Shown piece by piece: positions 9,591-17,718 of a DNA stretch of 64,000 nucleotides. The DNA lies in assembly GCA_014946745.1 (NCBI GenBank), contig JADCRD010000001.1:1982427-2046426 (forward strand), given 5' to 3'. The notes beneath the pieces are model-generated. The model saw only the letters and a program-made list of their open reading frames with translations. It made no database searches and had not been told where the DNA came from. The stretch's first letter is position 1, and every line of letters begins with the position of its first letter. This DNA is from Lysobacterales bacterium (GTDB taxonomy: Bacteria; Pseudomonadota; Gammaproteobacteria; Xanthomonadales; Xanthomonadaceae). The position numbers and the translations under genes were made by a program.

Positions 9591-10283
9591 ATGCGCCACG
9601 TTCCGCTCGCACTCGCCCTCTGCCTCGCTGCCGCGCCCGCCAGCGCCAACAGCCTGAGCAGTACCTTCACGCTGGCCAGCGACTACCTGTTCGACGGCAT
9701 CAGCCAGACCCAGAACGATCCCGCCTTCCAGGCCAGTCTCGATTACGGGATCGCGGGCTTCTATGCCGGCCTCTGGACCTCCAACGTCGATTTCGGACCC
9801 GGCGATCCTGCCGACCAGGAGATCGACATCTACGGCGGCTACGGCCAGAGCTACGACAGCGGCTGGGGCTGGACCGCGGGCTTTGCGCGCTACACCTACA
9901 CCGGGGCGCCCTCGGGCTACGACTACACCGAGTGGACCGCCGGCCTGACCCTGCCCACCAGCACCACGCTGGCGGTCTGGGTCGCCGACGACGATGTGCT
10001 GGGCGGCGAAGCCTGGCGCGCCAAGGCCAAGCACAGCTTCGCGCTGCCCGGCGAGGTCTCGCTGGATCTCGAAGCCACCCGCACCGAGTACGACAACGAC
10101 GGCTTCGGCGACTTCAATCACTACCAGGTCGGGGTCTCGCGCAGCTTCGGCCGCGTCAAGGCGTATCTGGGCTATGCCGACACCAACCTGCCCGCCGGCT
10201 CGCGGGTGGCCGCGAACGGCGATTCGCTGGTGGACGGTCGCGTGCTGCTGAGCTTGGCGACCACGGTGACCTGGTTCGAGTAG
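9591..10283 (+). CDS. TorF-family putative outer-membrane porin
   Basis: A 230-residue outer-membrane beta-barrel with signal peptide (cleavage after ASA near residue 19). The opening LSSTFTLASDYLFDGISQTQNDPAFQ is diagnostic for the TorF/Gcw_chp porin family, as are the alternating hydrophobic strands and a C-terminal aromatic strand (TTVTWFE). Position directly after a periplasmic binding protein suggests that it admits that protein's ligand, but no substrate can be read from the sequence. Start is the ATG at 9591, preceded by a GGGAGG ribosome-binding site. Confidence 0.9.
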   Translation: MRHVPLALALCLAAAPASANSLSSTFTLASDYLFDGISQTQNDPAFQASLDYGIAGFYAGLWTSNVDFGPGDPADQEIDIYGGYGQSYDSGWGWTAGFARYTYTGAPSGYDYTEWTAGLTLPTSTTLAVWVADDDVLGGEAWRAKAKHSFALPGEVSLDLEATRTEYDNDGFGDFNHYQVGVSRSFGRVKAYLGYADTNLPAGSRVAANGDSLVDGRVLLSLATTVTWFE

Positions 10284-10327
10284 TCGGAGCGCCGCTTGCT
10301 GCGGCAGGCGAACGCATCGGATAGTGC

Positions 10328-10364
10328 GGGGCTGCGGTGCGAGACGCCGCAGCCCCACTTTCTG
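10328..10364 (+). terminator. Hairpin terminator after the porin gene
   Basis: A perfect 10-base-pair stem, GGGGCTGCGG (10328-10337) and CCGCAGCCCC (10347-10356), with a nine-base loop and followed by ACTTTCT. It sits 45 bases after the porin stop and fits an intrinsic terminator for the binding-protein/porin transcript. It also lies just upstream of the next gene's ATG, so it could affect read-through into that gene. Confidence 0.7.
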
Positions 10365-10377
10365 TCCGGTTCACCGC

Positions 10378-11724
10378 ATGTCTGCCATCGAGTCGAATCC
10401 GAGCGAGCCCGCTGCACCCGGCCCAGGCGACCCGCTCGCCCAGCCGTTCACCCTGCCCTGCGGCGTCGTCCTCAAGAACCGCCTGTGCAAGACCGCGATG
10501 ACCGAAGGCCTCGGCGATGCGCAGCTGCGCGCGACGCCCGAGCACGCGCGCCTGTACGCGGCCTGGGGCGCCGGCGGTGCGGCCCTCAACATCACCGGCA
10601 ATGTGATGGTCGACCGCTTCGTGATCGAGCGGCCAGGCAATGTGGCGATCGACATCACCCACCCTCCCAGCGTCGATGCGGAAGCCCGGGCGCGCTTGCG
10701 CACCTGGGCCGAAGCGGGCACCCGCGACGGCGCCGAGCTGTGGATGCAGATCAGCCACGCGGGGCGTCAGTCGCCGCGCTATGCGACCCGCCAGCCCGTC
10801 GGGCCCTCCGCCGTCACGCTGGATCTGCTCGGCAGCTACAAGACCCCGCGCGCGCTCGAAGAGCACGAGATTCTCGACATCGTCCAGCGCTTCGGCGCGG
10901 CGGCGAAGATCGCTCAGGACTGCGGCTTCACCGGCGTGCAGGTGCATGGCGCGCACGGCTATCTCATCAGCAGCTTCCTGTCGCCGGTAACCAATCGCCG
11001 CGAGGACCGCTGGGGGGGCTCGGTCGAAAACCGCGCGCGCCTGCTGATCGAGTGCGTGCGAGCGGTGCGCGCACAGGTGGGCGCGGGCTTTCCGCTCTCG
11101 GTGAAGCTGAACTCCGACGACTTCCGCAAAGGCGGCTTCAGCCACGCCGACTGTCTCAAGGTGGTCGAGCTGCTCAACGCCGAAAGCATCGACCTGCTGG
11201 AAATCTCCGGGGGCACCTATGAGCAGCCGCGCCTGCTCGGCGTGGAAGGCCGCAGCGAGGATGCAGTGCAGGTGCGCAGCAGTACGCGCGTGCGCGAGGC
11301 GTACTTCCTGGAGTACGCCGAGGCCATCCGTCGCGTGGCGACGATGCCGCTGATGGTGACTGGCGGGTTTCGCACCCGCGAGGGCATGGCGGCGGCACTC
11401 GCTTCCGGCGCGCTCGATGTGATCGGCATCGCTCGCCCCTTCTGCACCCACCCGGCGTGCGCGCGTGAGCTGCTCAGCCATCGCATCGACCGCCTGCCGG
11501 CCTTCGAGCAGCAGCTGCATCTGGCGCCGCGCGGCTGGGCGTCGCCGGCCAGCCCGATCCTGCTGATGAAGATGATCAATGTGCTCGGCGCGCAGGGCTG
11601 GTACTACCAGCAGATGGACCGCATCGCCCGCGGCCGGCCGGTGGACCTCGAACGCGGCATGCTGCGCAGCTTCCTGCGCTACTGGTGGGACGATCTCGGA
11701 CGGGCGCTGCGCCTCAAGCGTTGA
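10378..11724 (+). CDS. NADH:flavin oxidoreductase (old yellow enzyme family)
   Basis: A 448-residue FMN-dependent TIM-barrel oxidoreductase of the old-yellow-enzyme family, expected to reduce activated C=C bonds or related substrates with NAD(P)H. Visible: CGVVLKNRLCKTAMTEGL at the N-terminus, WMQISHAGRQSPR, the catalytic/FMN block VQVHGAHGYLISSFLSP followed by TNRREDRWGGSVENRARLL, and late phosphate-binding elements VTGGFRTREGMAAAL and DVIGIARPF. It lacks the extra C-terminal FAD/NAD domains of 2,4-dienoyl-CoA reductase, so it is the short form. I use the ATG at 10378; an in-frame GTG at 10324 would overlap the terminator hairpin. The exact substrate is unknown. Confidence 0.92.
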   Translation: MSAIESNPSEPAAPGPGDPLAQPFTLPCGVVLKNRLCKTAMTEGLGDAQLRATPEHARLYAAWGAGGAALNITGNVMVDRFVIERPGNVAIDITHPPSVDAEARARLRTWAEAGTRDGAELWMQISHAGRQSPRYATRQPVGPSAVTLDLLGSYKTPRALEEHEILDIVQRFGAAAKIAQDCGFTGVQVHGAHGYLISSFLSPVTNRREDRWGGSVENRARLLIECVRAVRAQVGAGFPLSVKLNSDDFRKGGFSHADCLKVVELLNAESIDLLEISGGTYEQPRLLGVEGRSEDAVQVRSSTRVREAYFLEYAEAIRRVATMPLMVTGGFRTREGMAAALASGALDVIGIARPFCTHPACARELLSHRIDRLPAFEQQLHLAPRGWASPASPILLMKMINVLGAQGWYYQQMDRIARGRPVDLERGMLRSFLRYWWDDLGRALRLKR

Positions 11725-11767
11725 GGCGCGGGCGGCGGGAGCGGGGGCGCCGAGGCACTTGTGCTCT

Positions 11768-12073
11768 TCAGGCTCGCGTATCGAGCAAGCCGCCCAGCAG
11801 CTCGTCCTGGGCCTTCAGCACTTTGACGTTGGCGGCAAAGGCCTGGCGCGCTTCGATCGAATAGACGAGGTCGGTGCTGAGGCCATCGCCGCTCTGCGGC
11901 TCGGCATCGCGCAGCAGACGAGCGCTGACGCCGCCCCCGGGCTGCTCTCGGCTGTCGACCTGGAAGCGCCGGAAATCGGTGCTCTCGCGGTTGGCGATGT
12001 TGCTGGCCGCCGCGGTCAGCCGGGTTTGCGCGGCGGCCATGCCGGAGCGGGCAATGCTGGCGATATCGCTCAT
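11768..12073 (-). CDS. Minimal flagellar basal-body rod-like protein (orphan)
   Basis: A 101-residue protein. The N-terminus IARSGMAAAQTRLTAAASNIANRESTDF matches the conserved N-terminal helix and SNIAN motif of rod/hook proteins (FlgB/C/E/F/G). The C-terminus STDLVYSIEARQAFAANVKVLK and DELLGGLLD matches the FlgC-type C-terminal helix. The roughly 30-residue middle is far shorter than in FlgC (about 135 residues in total), so only the two coiled-coil ends are kept. No flagellar gene is nearby. It could be an accessory rod component or a remnant. Start at the ATG at 12073. Confidence 0.75.
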   Translation of the reverse strand: MSDIASIARSGMAAAQTRLTAAASNIANRESTDFRRFQVDSREQPGGGVSARLLRDAEPQSGDGLSTDLVYSIEARQAFAANVKVLKAQDELLGGLLDTRA

Positions 12074-12112
12074 GCGGTCCTCGCGGGACGAAACCTGGAC
12101 GCCAGCCTAGCG

Positions 12113-12145
12113 GCCGATCGCCCCCAAAACTTGAGGGCGATCGGC
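12113..12145 (-). terminator. Hairpin after the sugar dehydrogenase-like gene
   Basis: Perfect 11-base-pair stem, GCCGATCGCCC (12113-12123) with GGGCGATCGGC (12135-12145) and an 11-base loop, ten bases downstream of the stop codon of the gene on the - strand. There is no T-tract on the - strand side, so it is a probable rather than certain terminator. Confidence 0.5.
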
Positions 12146-12154
12146 AGTTCGTGA

Positions 12155-13522
12155 CTACGGGGTGGCTTCAAAGCCGTTTGCGAACACAGCCACCGGGTTG
12201 CTGCGGATGCCGTTCAAGCGGTTGAGCGTATTGCCCACGATGGCGTAGAGCTCACCGTCCTCGCCTTCACCAAAGCTGGTGAGGCCCGAGCCCAGGTCCT
12301 GCATCTCGCTGGCCGGATGGGCGAAGCCGGTCTGCGTCGGCTGCGCCACCCAGATGAAGGCGCTGCAGTAGTCGCCGTAGTAGTAGCGCCCCTGGGCCGC
12401 CAGCACCGGCCCGCGGTAGCGGAAGCCGCCGGTGACCGAACACTGCGGCGAGGTGCGCGCGTAGTCCAGCGCGGGCTCGGTGAAGGCCACGACAGGCGCG
12501 CCGCAGTTGGCGTGCAGCACGATGCCCTCGCGGCAGCGCCAGCCGTAGTTGCGTCCGCCCGCGCCTGCGGGTTCGAAGTTGATCTCCTCGCGCGCGCCCT
12601 GCCCCACGTCGCCCATCCAGAGATCGCCGGTCTCGCGATCGAAGCTGAAGCGCCAGGGGTTACGCACGCCGTAGGACCAGACCTCGTCGCAGGCCGCAGC
12701 CAAGGTACCCGTCAGGCCGGGATTGCCCGTCGGGACGCCGTAGACGGCCGGATGTGCGGTGCGCGGACGACCACAGAGCTGCCCGCTGCCCACGGCGGTG
12801 GTGGTGTCGACGTCCATCCGCAGGAACTTGCCGAGCAGCGCGCGGGAATCGGCATTGCCGCCGTTGGCGGTGAAGTTGGCGTCGACCGCACAGTCGCCGC
12901 TGCCGTTGAGATTGGCCGGCGCCAGCACCTGGCCGCGATCGCAGGGGTCGCCGCCGCTGCCGCCGTCGCCCAGCCCGAAGTAGAGGTAACCGTCAGGCCC
13001 GAAGGCGATGTGGCCACCGTTGTGGTTGCTGAAGTCCTGGTCGGCGCGCATCACCACGGTGCAAGTGGCAAGGTCCTGCGTGCTCAGCACATCGGCTGCG
13101 GGGTTTGAGGCCGTGTAGCGCAGCAGCATGGTGTCGCCATTGGCATCGGTGATGCTGATGAAGACGCGGCCGTTGCTGGCGAACTCAGGATGGAAGGCCA
13201 CGCCCAGCAGACCGCGTTCGCCGCCGCTGGTGAAGCCGACCGTGGTCGGGCTGGAGTCGCCCGGGTAGGTGCACTGCAGGCTGGGATTGCTGACCCCCAC
13301 ATTGAGATAGGGCGTGGCCAGCAAAGCCCCGTTGCGAACCACGCGCAGCGCGCCAGTCTGCTGATTGACGAACAATCGCCCGCTGCCGTCCCCGGCGTGG
13401 GTGAGCCCGATGGGACCGCCGAAGCCGGTCAAGAAGCTCTCGAAGCGCGGCGGGTCGGGCACCACCTGCGCGAAAGCCAGGGCCGGAGCGAACAGCAAAG
13501 CGAGGGGTAAGCAGCGCGACAT
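12155..13522 (-). CDS. Secreted PQQ-dependent sugar dehydrogenase-like protein
   Basis: A 455-residue exported beta-propeller of the soluble glucose/sorbosone dehydrogenase family. The signal peptide is MSRCLPLALLFAPALAFAQ. Family blocks seen: GGPIGLTHAGDGSGRLFVNQ, GGERGLLGVAFHPEFASNG, NHNGGHIAFGPDGYLYFGLGDGGSGGDP, VWSYGVRNPWRFSFD and DVGQGAREEINFEPAGAGGRNYGW. The NHNGGH and the R-N-P-W-R region are the usual cofactor/substrate-site elements. The C-terminus ends VFANGFEATP, a motif shared with other exported proteins here. I start at the ATG at 13522; a GTG at 13555 would add 11 residues. Sugar oxidation with PQQ is inferred; some family members have other substrates. Confidence 0.88.
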   Translation of the reverse strand: MSRCLPLALLFAPALAFAQVVPDPPRFESFLTGFGGPIGLTHAGDGSGRLFVNQQTGALRVVRNGALLATPYLNVGVSNPSLQCTYPGDSSPTTVGFTSGGERGLLGVAFHPEFASNGRVFISITDANGDTMLLRYTASNPAADVLSTQDLATCTVVMRADQDFSNHNGGHIAFGPDGYLYFGLGDGGSGGDPCDRGQVLAPANLNGSGDCAVDANFTANGGNADSRALLGKFLRMDVDTTTAVGSGQLCGRPRTAHPAVYGVPTGNPGLTGTLAAACDEVWSYGVRNPWRFSFDRETGDLWMGDVGQGAREEINFEPAGAGGRNYGWRCREGIVLHANCGAPVVAFTEPALDYARTSPQCSVTGGFRYRGPVLAAQGRYYYGDYCSAFIWVAQPTQTGFAHPASEMQDLGSGLTSFGEGEDGELYAIVGNTLNRLNGIRSNPVAVFANGFEATP

Positions 13523-13644
13523 AGCGTTGAGGCCTTCAGTCAGGACGCGGCGCACGAGGTGCGCCGCGCGTAGCGGTGGCCCTTGCGGGGCGTGGATGGG
13601 GGAAACGCGTCAATGCCGTCGAGGCCCGCGGCACACGGCCGCAC

Positions 13645-15123
13645 TCAAGCCATGAAGCCGAGGTTGGGCCCTTCGATGGCAACCAGGTTGCCGCTCATGT
13701 GCTGCAGGTTCGGGAAGATGGTCGAACGATCGACATCCGACAGCCCATACCAGCGCGCCAGCGTCGCCGCGTACTGGTCCGCGGACAGCGTCGGAATGAC
13801 CTGGCCCCAGCCGGCATCGTCCGGATTGCTGGCCGAAGCCGCAAGACTGGGGAAGCGCCCGTAGAAGCGACCGCCCTGCACCGCTCCGCCAAACACGAGA
13901 TGGTGCCCGCCCCAACCGTGATCGGTGCCGTCGCCATTGATCGACAGCGTGCGGCCGAACTCCGAAGCGGTGAAGGTGGTAACAGAGCTGCCCAGGCTCA
14001 TCGCCGGGTTGTCCAGCACCTGGTAGAAGGCCATCACCGCCTGCGACAGCTGACGCAGCAGGCCCGGGTGATCTTCCAGCTGGCGATCGTGCGTATCGAA
14101 GCCGCCGAGACCGGCGTAGAACAGCTGCCGGCTCATCTGCAGGGTGTCGCGGGCGCGGATCATCCGCGCCACCATCAGCAGCTGCGCCGCCAGCCGCGGC
14201 AGCTCGGGCAGGCTGCTCGGGTTCCAGGTCAGGCCAAAGGCATCCCAGAACGGCCGGAACAGCACATCGTTGGCGGGCACGGTCGCCAGCGCTGCGACCA
14301 CCTGGTCGGTTGTCTGCAGGGTGCGCCGGGTCTTCTGCGCGTAGGCACGCTCGAACGCGTGGGTCTGCGACTGATCGAGCAGCGCGTTGAAGGCGAGACA
14401 GCGACGGCGGTTCCAGCCTTGGCCGCCGTCGGCGCAGTTGGCCGCGCCGGTCTGGATGAAGCTGACCTGCTCCACCCCCTGCGAGGACATGAAGTAGGGC
14501 GCCACCTGCACGCCGGTCTGGAACACGTTGTCGCCGTCCAGCGACACGTTCATCGACAGCACCTGGTTGCTGTTGCTGGCGGCAAAGATGTCGGCAAGCC
14601 GACCGCCCCAGCCGGTGCGATCGGCCGCATCGGCCCGCGGGGTCTGCCAGAGCACGGTCTGGTCGGAGTGCGAGAACAGCTGCGCGGGGCGCGGCGTGCC
14701 GGCCTGCTGGTACAGGGCCTTGCTCATCGGTCGCACCAGCGGGCCCACGTTGGCGACGATGGCTGCGCGCCCGGCGTTGAACATCTGCTGGGTGCCGCTC
14801 ATCTGCGGATGCAGACCGAACTGGCCGCCGCCCAGGGGCGCCACCGAGGGGTTCAAGGCCAGCAGCTGGTTCTGCGGCACGGCCAGCCCGCCGCGGCGCG
14901 CGGAGTAGACGCTGTAGTTGGAATCGCGCGGGACGACCATGTTGAAGCAGTCGTTGCCGCCGTGGAGGTAGATGCACACCAGCGCGCGGTAGTCGTTGCC
15001 GAGCAGCTTGGGCATGGCCGCCTGCGCCAGCTCCAGCTTGCCCAGCATCGATCCGAAGGCCGCGCTGGCGGCCGTGGCGCGCAGCGCGCGGTGGAGGAAT
15101 TCGCGTCGATCGTTCCGGCTCAT
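13645..15123 (-). CDS. DUF1501 protein with Tat signal
   Basis: A 492-residue exported protein. The N-terminus NDRREFLHRALRATAASAAFG is a twin-arginine signal. The body has DUF1501 landmarks: RALVCIYLHGGNDCFNMVVP, FTASEFGRTLSINGDGTDHGWGG and HHLVFGGAVQGG, where the metal-ligand-like residues resemble the alkaline phosphatase/sulfatase superfamily. Biochemical function is unknown. It starts one base after the DUF1800 stop codon, a pairing seen in many bacteria, so the two proteins probably act together outside the cytoplasm. Confidence 0.93.
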   Translation of the reverse strand: MSRNDRREFLHRALRATAASAAFGSMLGKLELAQAAMPKLLGNDYRALVCIYLHGGNDCFNMVVPRDSNYSVYSARRGGLAVPQNQLLALNPSVAPLGGGQFGLHPQMSGTQQMFNAGRAAIVANVGPLVRPMSKALYQQAGTPRPAQLFSHSDQTVLWQTPRADAADRTGWGGRLADIFAASNSNQVLSMNVSLDGDNVFQTGVQVAPYFMSSQGVEQVSFIQTGAANCADGGQGWNRRRCLAFNALLDQSQTHAFERAYAQKTRRTLQTTDQVVAALATVPANDVLFRPFWDAFGLTWNPSSLPELPRLAAQLLMVARMIRARDTLQMSRQLFYAGLGGFDTHDRQLEDHPGLLRQLSQAVMAFYQVLDNPAMSLGSSVTTFTASEFGRTLSINGDGTDHGWGGHHLVFGGAVQGGRFYGRFPSLAASASNPDDAGWGQVIPTLSADQYAATLARWYGLSDVDRSTIFPNLQHMSGNLVAIEGPNLGFMA

Positions 15124-15124
15124 C

Positions 15125-16909
15125 TCACTTCTCCACCACGTACTCAGGCGAGGTCAGGATCAGCCACAGGGCATCCTGCACGCGCGCGCGCCGCTGATCG
15201 TTGTTGCTGCTGCCCATGCCATTCAAGTGGTTGACCAGCACAGTGCGCATCTGGCTGCTCATCCGCCCGCCCATGAACAGCAGGTTGTAGCGGTCGACCA
15301 GCGCGCCCGCATCGTGCGCGATCTGCATATCGCGATTGAGGTCCACCTTGACCGGGTCCCAGGTGCCGGTGTTCGAGCCCTGCCATGCCCAGAAGATCTT
15401 GGCGCCGATCTCGTTCGTCATGCGGGTGATGTAGGTGTCGGTGGTGATCTGGAACTCCGGCGCGAACAGGCCCAGCGAGGCGAGTTCGCCCGGCAGCTGG
15501 TAGTTCGGCAGGAAGAAGTTGAACACCGTGGGCGAGCTCAGCACCGACTGCGCGCCGTACTGGTCGGGCCATTCGCGGATGGCGCCGTCGCTTGACCGTG
15601 CGTCGAGTGCGCGCCAGAGCTGGGTCACGCGCAGCAGAGGTTCGCGCAGCTTGCCGGCATTCGCCTGGGAAGGGTTGCGTGCTTCGGGGTCGAGCAGGAT
15701 GGCGCGCAGCACGGCCTGCAGATCGCCGCGGACGCCGCTGCCATTGTTGTTGAACACGGTGGCGACGCGCGCGACGTAGGCCGGCGAGGGGTTGCTGGTG
15801 GTGAACCGCTGGATCAGCAGACGGCTGAAGAACGGGCCGACGTTCGGATGGTTGAACACGTTGTCCAGCGCCGCCGCCATGTTGGCCCGCGCCTGCCCAC
15901 CCGCCGCCAGCACGCCGCCCGGCAGGCTCACACCCGGATAGCTCAGCAGCTGCTTGGTGCCGCTGGAGGCGTGGTACACCGAACCGAACGAGGTGCCTTC
16001 TCCCCACGGCCGCATGGGTTGACGCCAACCCTGCTGCAGACGCCAGTCGGTGCTGCCCGGGCCCGGCGCGCAGTACAGCCAATCCCACCAGTTGAAGTTG
16101 CCGGCGGTATCGCCGGCGACCGGCGGGTTGCAGGTCGACCAGTTCCAGCCGGTGAAAACGTGCGCGAAACCGCGGATCGTGTCCTGCGTGTAGGTGGGAA
16201 TCGGCTGCACGCCCGGCGTGCCGGCGTCGCCATCCATCACCGTGCCGTTGAGGTTCAGACGCACCAGGCCGACGCTGAACAGCTGCATGATTTCGCGCGC
16301 ATAGTTCTCGTCGGGGCGGATGTTGGCCGCCTCATCGGGCTTGCGGTTCTTGAACATCGACAGGTAGTGACCCATCACCGGATGCAGGGTGACGTTCTCC
16401 AGCAGAGTTCGGTAGTTGCCGAAGGCGTTCTGGCTGAGCATGTCGTGGTAGTGCGCCAGCGCGTTCGGGTTGCCCTCAACCGCGCCGTTCTGATCGGACA
16501 CCACGAAGATCTGCGAAAGCGCGAACGCCATACGCTGGCGCAGCTGATCGTCGCGGTAAAGCACGTTGCGGAACCAGATATCGGTGCGCTTGTCCTGCCA
16601 GACCACGCTGGGGTCGATCGCCATCAGGCTGTCGAGGTGAGGCAGCTGCAGCGAAGCCGCGCGACCGAACTGCTCGTTGAGCCAAGGCGTGTAGCCCATG
16701 CCGCGCAGGCGGGTGATCTCGCTCAGGGTCGGGCCGAAGGTCGCCTGGCTGAGGAACCGCGAGGCCTCGGCTTCGCTGATGGGCGCCTCGGGCTGTGGAT
16801 CGAAGCCGTCGCGAAAGATGACCTGGCCCTGGGCAGGCGCGGCAAATCCGCAGAGCAGAGCGAGCGCCGCAAGCGGCCGGGCGAGAGGGAGGCTGGAGAG
16901 AGGGATCAT
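15125..16909 (-). CDS. DUF1800 secreted protein
   Basis: A 594-residue exported protein with signal peptide IPLSSLPLARPLAALALLCGFAAPAQG. DUF1800 features: SEAEASRFLSQATFGPT at the N-terminus, RPDENYAREIMQLFSVG, HVFTGWNWS and a C-terminal NRDMQIAHDAG region. Function unknown; it is the usual partner of DUF1501, whose gene follows after a single base. Unusually, the motif FRDGFDP lies right after the signal peptide (residues 32-38), while other exported proteins here carry the same motif at the C-terminus. The ATG at 16909 is preferred over an upstream TTG at 16951. Confidence 0.92.
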   Translation of the reverse strand: MIPLSSLPLARPLAALALLCGFAAPAQGQVIFRDGFDPQPEAPISEAEASRFLSQATFGPTLSEITRLRGMGYTPWLNEQFGRAASLQLPHLDSLMAIDPSVVWQDKRTDIWFRNVLYRDDQLRQRMAFALSQIFVVSDQNGAVEGNPNALAHYHDMLSQNAFGNYRTLLENVTLHPVMGHYLSMFKNRKPDEAANIRPDENYAREIMQLFSVGLVRLNLNGTVMDGDAGTPGVQPIPTYTQDTIRGFAHVFTGWNWSTCNPPVAGDTAGNFNWWDWLYCAPGPGSTDWRLQQGWRQPMRPWGEGTSFGSVYHASSGTKQLLSYPGVSLPGGVLAAGGQARANMAAALDNVFNHPNVGPFFSRLLIQRFTTSNPSPAYVARVATVFNNNGSGVRGDLQAVLRAILLDPEARNPSQANAGKLREPLLRVTQLWRALDARSSDGAIREWPDQYGAQSVLSSPTVFNFFLPNYQLPGELASLGLFAPEFQITTDTYITRMTNEIGAKIFWAWQGSNTGTWDPVKVDLNRDMQIAHDAGALVDRYNLLFMGGRMSSQMRTVLVNHLNGMGSSNNDQRRARVQDALWLILTSPEYVVEK

Positions 16910-17018
16910 GGCCGGTTCCGGAACCGCGCAGGGTTTTGCAAACAATCGCAAACGAGCCTGCTAGGCTTCCGTGCGTCAAATCACGAAAGCCTGCTACCGC
17001 TCATCGGCTGGATTCCTC

Positions 17019-17666
17019 ATGCCCGCACTGCCCCTCGCTTGGCGCTCCGCGCGCGCCGCTTCGACGCTGGAAGCAAGGCCCCCCTCGCCGCCGTGTGCGC
17101 GGCTACCCAGGCGGCTGTCCACCTGGACGAGCGCCCTCGTGCTTGCCGCGGCGTGCCTGCTGCCGCTCTCCGCCTTCGGCAATTCGCAGGGCTCGCCGAT
17201 CTGCGAAGTGAATTCTTTGCCGCTGGTGCCCATGAGCCCAACGCTGGCCAACCCGCCGCCGCAGGGCTGGACTCTGCAAGCGCCGCCGCGCCACTTCCCC
17301 GGTCGGCCCGTCCAGCTGCGACTGCAGCACCCTGATCCGATGCGACGCGCACGCGGCGTGCTGATCTGGGCCAAGGCCAGCGCCACGCTGGGCGCAGGCG
17401 CCTTCGCCTTGCCCGCCAACGGTCGCTGGGCCTACATCCCGGCTCCGGCCGACTGCGGCACCTGGGCGCTCTCGCACACCGACAGCCAACCCAAAACGCT
17501 GGATCAGCTCGCGTTCGAATGGACGGGCGACCCGGGCACCGGCGCCATTCTGCGGGCGTTCGTGATTGAGGACTGCAGCCATCCCGCAGGCTGCCGGGAT
17601 CAGCAGGCATTGACCCCGATCGTCTTCATCGAGGCCGGCGTCTTCGCAGATGGATTCGAGCCCTGA
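17019..17666 (+). CDS. Exported Reeler-like domain protein
   Basis: A 215-residue protein with a long basic N-region and a signal peptide (STWTSALVLAAACLLPLSAFG). The mature part resembles the eukaryote-like Reeler domain: PGRPVQLRLQHP, a GVLIWAKA...GAGAFALP segment, CGTWALSHTDSQPKTLDQLAF and FEWTGDPGTGAILRAFVIEDC. Paired cysteines are present. It ends VFADGFEP. The family call rests on pattern only and is moderate. An in-frame GTG at 16971 could lengthen it by 16 residues. It is divergent from the DUF1800 gene over about 110 bases. Confidence 0.65.
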   Translation: MPALPLAWRSARAASTLEARPPSPPCARLPRRLSTWTSALVLAAACLLPLSAFGNSQGSPICEVNSLPLVPMSPTLANPPPQGWTLQAPPRHFPGRPVQLRLQHPDPMRRARGVLIWAKASATLGAGAFALPANGRWAYIPAPADCGTWALSHTDSQPKTLDQLAFEWTGDPGTGAILRAFVIEDCSHPAGCRDQQALTPIVFIEAGVFADGFEP

Positions 17667-17718
17667 GCCGCTCCCACTGGCTCGGATACGAAGCGCTGCG
17701 CAGTCGCCTGGATCAGGC

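Noticed and set aside
6730-9612. 960-residue open frame on the - strand opposite the chemoreceptor and binding protein
   Set aside because: The + strand has unmistakable chemoreceptor and solute-binding motifs; the antisense product has no recognisable domain and is rich in Arg, Gln, His and Ala.
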